Shown one piece after another: positions 59,385 through 64,000 of a DNA stretch of 64,000 nt; the stretch's first letter is position 1; every line of letters starts with the position of its first letter. The position numbers were made by a program, and so were the translations under genes. Location of the stretch: the NCBI RefSeq assembly GCF_013402875.1, contig NZ_CP058579.1, forward strand, positions 3,955,273 through 4,019,272, given 5' to 3'. Source of the DNA: Halorarum salinum. GTDB taxonomy: Archaea > Halobacteriota > Halobacteria > Halobacteriales > Haloferacaceae. The notes under the pieces were generated by a model. It made no database searches, had not been told where the DNA came from, and worked only from the letters and a program-made list of their open reading frames with translations.

Positions 59385-60308
59385 TTACATCCCCTTGTCT
59401 TCGAGTCCGCCGACGTCACGTGGATCGAGAACGTCCCGGAGTCCGTCCCCCAGGAGGTTGAACCCGAGGACGGTTATCATGATGGCGAGTCCGGGGAAGT
59501 TCACGATCCACCACGCGGTGTCGACGTAGTTGCGGCCTTGCGAGAGCATCGTCCCCCACTCCGGAGTCGGCGGCTGTGCGCCCAGTCCCAGGAACGAGAG
59601 TCCGGCCGTCCCGAGGATGACGTATGCCATGTCCATCGTCGCGAGAACGACGACCGGGGTCACGACGTTCGGGAGGACGTGTCGGAGCAGGATGCGCGCC
59701 CGGGAGACGCCCATCAGCTGTGCGGATTTCACGAACTCCTCCTCCTTGACCGACAGGACGCTCCCGCGGATGATCCTCGCGTACTGGGTCCAGCCCACGA
59801 CCGCGAGCGCGATCATGATGTTCGTCAAACTCGGCCCGAGGATCCCGGCGATGACGAGCGCCAACAGGATGCCCGGGAAGGCCAGCAACACGTCGACGAC
59901 GCGCATCAGTGCCTCGTCGACCCAGCCGCCCGCGTAGCCCGCGACGAGACCGACTGCCGTACCGATGGCGAGCGTGATCGTCACGACGACGACGGCGATG
60001 CGGAGCGAGATGCGTGCGCCGTACAGTAGCCGTGAGAGGACGTCCCTGCCGAGCTGATCGGTCCCCATCGGGTGTTCGGCCGATGGCGATTCGAGCCGAT
60101 CGAACAGGTCCTGCTCGTTCGGGCCCTCGGGCGCGATGGCGGGCGCGAACACGGCCGACAGGACGACCAGCGAGACGAACAGCAGGCCGACGACGTTCAG
60201 GTTGTTCTCGAGGAACTGGTCGAGCCGTCGGGAGTCGCGGATCGATCCGAGGCGACGGCGCGTCCCGGCGACGACCGAGCCCCCCGTTCCGGAATCGCTC
60301 CCGTTCAT
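59385..60308 (-). CDS. Peptide ABC transporter permease (DppC/OppC type)
   Basis: 307 residues. Cytoplasmic N-terminus, one helix, the EHPMGTDQLGRDVLSRLLYG phrase of DppC, then five further helices and the docking loop SAQLMGVSRARILLRHVLPN near residue 195. Overlaps the DppB-like gene by 4 bp. Confidence 0.9.
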   Translation of the reverse strand: MNGSDSGTGGSVVAGTRRRLGSIRDSRRLDQFLENNLNVVGLLFVSLVVLSAVFAPAIAPEGPNEQDLFDRLESPSAEHPMGTDQLGRDVLSRLLYGARISLRIAVVVVTITLAIGTAVGLVAGYAGGWVDEALMRVVDVLLAFPGILLALVIAGILGPSLTNIMIALAVVGWTQYARIIRGSVLSVKEEEFVKSAQLMGVSRARILLRHVLPNVVTPVVVLATMDMAYVILGTAGLSFLGLGAQPPTPEWGTMLSQGRNYVDTAWWIVNFPGLAIMITVLGFNLLGDGLRDVLDPRDVGGLEDKGM

Positions 60309-61252
60309 GCGTTCTCACCCTCGAATGAGATGCGCGGGTCGATGTACCGGTAGGTCAGGTCCACGAGGAAGTTCGTCACCACGAAGATGACCGCGATGAC
60401 GAGGACGAGCCCCTGGACGACGGGGTAGTCGCGAGCGAAGATGGCGTCGATGAGGAGCGCCCCCAGCCCCGGTCGCTGGAAGACGATCTCGACGATGACG
60501 GCCCCGTTCAGCAGGTAGCCGAACTGGAGGCCGACGATCGTCACGACGGGGATGAGCGCGTTCCGGAGCGCGTGTTTGTAGACGACGATCCGCTCTTTCA
60601 ACCCCTTCGAGCGGGCCGTATCGATGTACTCCTCCTCGAGCACCTCGAGCATCGACGACCGAACCAGTCGGGTGACGATCGCCGCCATCCCCGAACCCAG
60701 CGTCACCGCCGGGAGGACGAGTTTGTCGAGGCTCCCGACGCCGGACACCGGGAACAGTCCCAGGTAGAGCGAGAAGACGATGATGAGCAGGTAACCGAGC
60801 CAGAAGTTCGGCATCGACACGCCCAGCAGGGCGGCGAACTGGCTGACGTAGTCCGGGGCCTCCCCCTTGTGGACCGCGCTGACGATGCCGGTCGGGAGCG
60901 CGATCGCCAGCGCCACGAGCATCCCGGCGACCGCGAGTTCGAGCGTCGCCGGGAGCCGATTGAGGATCATCCGGCTCACCGGCGTCTCCTGGTAGTACGA
61001 CTGGCGGAGGTTACCCTGCAGCACGTCCGACACCCAGTCGACGTACTGGATGGGGACGGGACGGTTCAACCCCTGACTCTCGCGGAACTGTTCGATCGCC
61101 TCCGCCGACGGCGTCCGTCCGCCCATCTGCTGGCGGAGAATCGTCTCCGCCGGGTCCCCCGGTGTGAGAAACAGGAGACAGAACGTGAGGATCGACACAC
61201 CGATCAGTACGAGCACCATCGTCACTGCTCGCCGGATGACGAATTCTTGCAT
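60305..61252 (-). CDS. Peptide ABC transporter permease (DppB/OppB type)
   Basis: 315 residues with six helices. Opens FVIRRAVTMVLVLIGVSILT; docking loop YIDTARSKGLKERIVVYKHA; ends VVTNFLVDLTYRYIDPRI, all standard for DppB. It lies 9 bp downstream of the binding-protein gene. Confidence 0.9.
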   Translation of the reverse strand: MQEFVIRRAVTMVLVLIGVSILTFCLLFLTPGDPAETILRQQMGGRTPSAEAIEQFRESQGLNRPVPIQYVDWVSDVLQGNLRQSYYQETPVSRMILNRLPATLELAVAGMLVALAIALPTGIVSAVHKGEAPDYVSQFAALLGVSMPNFWLGYLLIIVFSLYLGLFPVSGVGSLDKLVLPAVTLGSGMAAIVTRLVRSSMLEVLEEEYIDTARSKGLKERIVVYKHALRNALIPVVTIVGLQFGYLLNGAVIVEIVFQRPGLGALLIDAIFARDYPVVQGLVLVIAVIFVVTNFLVDLTYRYIDPRISFEGENA

Positions 61253-61261
61253 CGAGCCGAT

Positions 61262-62875
61262 TTAGGCGTTCTGCAGTCCCGTCCACCGGACCATCTCGGG
61301 GATCGGTCTGAGGTCCATGTTCGCGACGTCGCTCGACGTCGCCACGATGTACTCGCTGTAGTTTATGGGGACGACGACGGCCTCTTCCATGATTCGCTGT
61401 AGCGCTTGCTCGTACTTCCGCTCCTTCTCCTCCTGGTCCCCGGTCTGGAACCCCTCTTCGATGAACCGGTCGACCTCGTCGCCGAGATTGTAGATCCCGG
61501 TCCCCTCGTCGGCGTAGAGCCGCTCGTTGACGTCCCCCTCCGAGTGGAACGTCTCGTAGATGAGGTAGTCCGCGGCGCCGCTGTTGGTCCCGGACGACTC
61601 GAGGACGAGATGTGGGTCGCCCGCGCGGACGGTGTCCTCGAAACTGGCCTCCTCGACGACCTGGATCTCCACGTTCACGCCGATCTCGTCGTACCACTGC
61701 TGGAGCGCCTGCGCGAGCAGTTCGCCGTCGACCTGTTCGTTCGAGAGGTAGAACCCGAGGGCCTCGCCGTCGTAGCTTGACTCCTCGACCAGACGGCTCG
61801 CCTCCTCCATGTCCTGCTCGTAGTCCGGGAGGTTCTCGTGGCCGGACCAGAAGATGCTCTCCGCGACGGGCCCCTTCGCGGGTTCGCCGATCCCGGAGAG
61901 GATGGTTTCGACGAGGTCCGTCTGTGAGGTCGCGTAGTTGAGCGCCTGGCGGAGCTTCGCGTCGTCCATCGGCTCCTTGTAGATGTTGCAGCCGACGTAG
62001 ACGGCGCCGGGCGAGAGGTTCGTGGTGACGTTCGTTTCATCGTTCTCGCGGAGCGACCCCACCCGGCTCTTGGGCGGCTCGAACGCGACGTCGACGTCCC
62101 CGTTCTGCAACGAGAGCGCCCGGGTGTTCGGGTCGGCGATGACGTTGAACGTCAACTCTTCGAGTTCCACGTCGCCGTTCCAGTAGTCGTCGAACGCCGA
62201 CGTTCGAACGTACTGGCTCTCCTCCCGTTCCTCCACCTGGTAGGGGCCGGTGCCGATGGGCTCGAAGTTCTCACGGCTCCTGTCGGGGTGCTGGATGGCG
62301 ATCATGTTGTGAGCGATGGTCCCGGGGAACGTCGGGAACGGGTCCATCGTCTCGAACTCGACCGTGTACTCGTCGAGCGCAGTGACGTTGCCGGGTTCGA
62401 TGTGGAGCCACCCCGGGGCGTACGACCACTCGGCGAGGACCTGCTCGAACGACCAGACGACGTGGTCCGCGACGAGTTCCTCCCCGTTGTGGAACGTTAC
62501 CCCCTCGCGAATCGAGAACTCCCACGTCGTCTCGCCCGTCGCCTCCCAGTCGGTGGCGAGCCACGGCTCCAGTTCCATCTCGTCGGTCACCCAGATGAGT
62601 GGCTCGAGGATATTCGTGTAGTACGGCATGACACCGCCGTACACCTGCCAGACCCCCTGAGTCAGGTCCGTCGACAGCGCGACGGTCGCCGTCGTCCCAT
62701 CCGACCCTCCATCGTCCGTACCCTCCGAGTCCCCGTTCCCGTCGGAATCTGACCCGTCGTCGTACGGGTCCCCCGACGTCCCGTCACCGGATTGGCTCGA
62801 ACACCCAGCGAGACCGACGAGTCCTCCCGCTCCGACGGTTCCTAGCAACGACCTACGCGTGGTAATTGGTTCCAT
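61262..62875 (-). CDS. Peptide ABC transporter substrate-binding lipoprotein (DppA/OppA type)
   Basis: 537 residues from ATG 62875; a GTG five codons upstream is less likely. Tat-style TTRRSLLGTVGAGGLVGLAG with lipobox LAGC, an acidic Asp/Gly/Ser linker, then the family-5 binding fold: LATDWEATGETTWEFSIREG, VTFHNGEELVADHVVWSFE, and LRQALNYATSQTDLVETIL. First gene of the operon; the ligand may be a di- or oligopeptide, but sugars and opines are handled by the same family. Confidence 0.9.
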   Translation of the reverse strand: MEPITTRRSLLGTVGAGGLVGLAGCSSQSGDGTSGDPYDDGSDSDGNGDSEGTDDGGSDGTTATVALSTDLTQGVWQVYGGVMPYYTNILEPLIWVTDEMELEPWLATDWEATGETTWEFSIREGVTFHNGEELVADHVVWSFEQVLAEWSYAPGWLHIEPGNVTALDEYTVEFETMDPFPTFPGTIAHNMIAIQHPDRSRENFEPIGTGPYQVEEREESQYVRTSAFDDYWNGDVELEELTFNVIADPNTRALSLQNGDVDVAFEPPKSRVGSLRENDETNVTTNLSPGAVYVGCNIYKEPMDDAKLRQALNYATSQTDLVETILSGIGEPAKGPVAESIFWSGHENLPDYEQDMEEASRLVEESSYDGEALGFYLSNEQVDGELLAQALQQWYDEIGVNVEIQVVEEASFEDTVRAGDPHLVLESSGTNSGAADYLIYETFHSEGDVNERLYADEGTGIYNLGDEVDRFIEEGFQTGDQEEKERKYEQALQRIMEEAVVVPINYSEYIVATSSDVANMDLRPIPEMVRWTGLQNA

Positions 62876-62933
62876 ACGTATGGGGTCCACTCGGGGAAGG
62901 TGTTACAAAAAGTCACCCCATCCGTATGCTCGT

Positions 62934-62943
62934 TAATTTATAA
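62934..62943 (-). promoter_or_regulatory. TATA promoter of the peptide-transporter operon
   Basis: TTATAAATTA on the minus strand, about 60 bp upstream of ATG 62875, so this mRNA should have a leader of about 35 nt, unlike most genes here. Confidence 0.5.
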
Positions 62944-62962
62944 CAAACCACGTCCTGTAGCG

Positions 62963-63637
62963 CTACTGAAGCAACGTGAGGTGGTCCGCGAGCGACGCGG
63001 CGATCTTGTTCTCCGCCCGCCTGAGGTGGTACTCGGCGGTTCTCCGGTCGATCCCGAGCCGCTCCCCGATCTCCTCGGTGGTGGTCCCCCGAGGCACCTC
63101 GTAGTATCCCGAATCGCAGGCGACCCGGAACGTCTCGAACTGACGATCCGATAATCTGGGGAACACGTCGTCCAGTCCCAGCACGGGGACGTCCGGGTGG
63201 AGCCCCTTGATTTCGCGTTTCGCCCGGACGGTCACCGCGCCGTCGTCGCGGAGGCCCTCGTAGACCGCCGTCAGCGACGCGGGATCGAGCGCCAGTACCT
63301 TGCTCCGTTTCGTCCCGTTCTCGTAGATCAACGGCGGCAACGACAGGCACCCGTTGTCGGCGAGGTGGGTCTCGACGAGCGTCTGTTCCTCCTTCCTGAG
63401 ACAGTGATCGGTCACCACGACGAGTTGGTTTCCCTGCCGGATCGACTCCTGTATCCCGACCGCCCCGCTCAGTTCGTCCCGGAACGACGCGACCCGTTCC
63501 GAACGCACGTACAGCAGGTCGCTGTGGTCGTTACACCAGAGCTGGATGTCCGCACTGAACTCCCGCGAGAGTTCGGCGACGAGCCCCTCCCCCTGCAGTT
63601 CGAACGTCGCTTCGTACACGACGGATGGGTGATCCAC
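62963..63637 (-). CDS. Bacterio-opsin-activator type HTH regulator
   Basis: 224 residues. The C-terminal HTH_10 domain reads LSDRQFETFRVACDSGYYEV, then TTEEIGERLGIDRRTAEYHL with the recognition helix. The N-terminal 150 residues form the ligand- or signal-sensing half common in haloarchaeal Bat-like regulators. It stands 88 bp upstream of the peptide-transporter operon in the same direction and is divergent from the transporter gene at the right edge; either could be its target. Confidence 0.87.
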   Translation of the reverse strand: MDHPSVVYEATFELQGEGLVAELSREFSADIQLWCNDHSDLLYVRSERVASFRDELSGAVGIQESIRQGNQLVVVTDHCLRKEEQTLVETHLADNGCLSLPPLIYENGTKRSKVLALDPASLTAVYEGLRDDGAVTVRAKREIKGLHPDVPVLGLDDVFPRLSDRQFETFRVACDSGYYEVPRGTTTEEIGERLGIDRRTAEYHLRRAENKIAASLADHLTLLQ

Positions 63638-63892
63638 TGGTACTTAAGACACACTCCGTATGCCAACCGACCAACGGCCGGACCGGCGAGCGTCGCAGGA
63701 AAACGAGAAGCGCACGGGGATCCACCGGGAACTCGCGTGTCTTCCCGCGGAGGAATGGGCGCCCGCGAGCGACGTGAACCGCGACCGGTCGACGTCCCTC
63801 GTCGAGTGGAGACCGCCCCGGGTATTACGATCCGTCGATCCCTGCATACCGAAACCCTATTCGGTGGTCTACACGCCGGTTCGGTAGTCGCG

Positions 63893-64000
63893 ATGAGCAC
63901 AGTCGGGCTGGGCAACGTCGGGAAGTACTACGCCTACAAGGCGACGAAGGCGGTCGACTTCTACCGGCCGGTGATGTACCTCTATCTCCTCTCGCACGGG
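63893..64000 (+). CDS. Probable transporter, 5' end only
   Basis: 36 residues before the window ends: MSTVGLGNVGKYYAYKATKA followed by VDFYRPVMYLYLLSHG. The phrase around a first hydrophobic helix that starts near residue 24 looks like haloarchaeal MFS transporters, but too little is present to be sure. Confidence 0.5.
   Translation, partial: MSTVGLGNVGKYYAYKATKAVDFYRPVMYLYLLSHG

Overview
The window is high-GC DNA coding for acidic proteins. It has haloarchaeal TATA elements about 25 bp upstream of many start codons (leaderless style), twin-arginine lipoprotein signals, a bacterio-opsin-activator type HTH regulator and an archaeal CheF homologue. These point to a halophilic archaeon (class Halobacteria); I cannot name the genus. 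Both edges cut genes: a HerA-like ATPase at the left and a probable transporter at the right.

Region A (1-7.6 kb) is mixed: HerA-like ATPase, small membrane protein, lipoprotein, a CheF-receiver fusion whose frame is broken by one extra base, an MFS transporter, a large secreted protein with duplicated modules and a Thr/Pro tail, and an SDR oxidoreductase.

Region B (7.6-18.4 kb) looks like one iron-responsive regulon. Four promoters carry the inverted repeat TTTAGG-N4-CCTAAA or a close variant. They control a GT2 glycosyltransferase; a Tat-borne small subunit plus an FAD-dependent GMC dehydrogenase with a CX5CX3C motif; a ferric-iron ABC transporter (binding protein, fused permease, ATPase) with a membrane GT-C glycosyltransferase in the same operon; and a homologue of reversibly glycosylated polypeptides.

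Region C (18.7-56 kb) is a large CoA-dependent catabolic island. It holds three AMP-forming acyl/aryl-CoA ligases (one PaaK-like), a heterodimeric CoA-transferase, a Rieske ferredoxin and amidohydrolase, a branched-chain/aromatic-acid type ABC importer (Liv), a phenylacetyl-CoA epoxygenase set (PaaA, PaaB, PaaC and a PaaD split into two genes) with a ferredoxin but no PaaE reductase, a PaaG-like isomerase, several enoyl-CoA hydratases, a 3-hydroxyacyl-CoA dehydrogenase, a thiolase with an HMG-CoA-synthase-like/DUF35 fusion partner, an acyl-CoA dehydrogenase, thioesterases and an IclR regulator. The likely logic is import of an aromatic acid, CoA activation, ring epoxidation and isomerisation, then beta-oxidation to acetyl-CoA. 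No PaaZ is present; a stand-alone MaoC protein could supply its hydrolase half.

Region D (55.8-64 kb) holds a SHOCT membrane protein, a CopZ-like metal-binding protein, an amphi-Trp protein, a complete Dpp/Opp peptide ABC transporter operon and its neighbouring HTH regulator. I saw no rRNA, tRNA, CRISPR array or intact insertion sequence.
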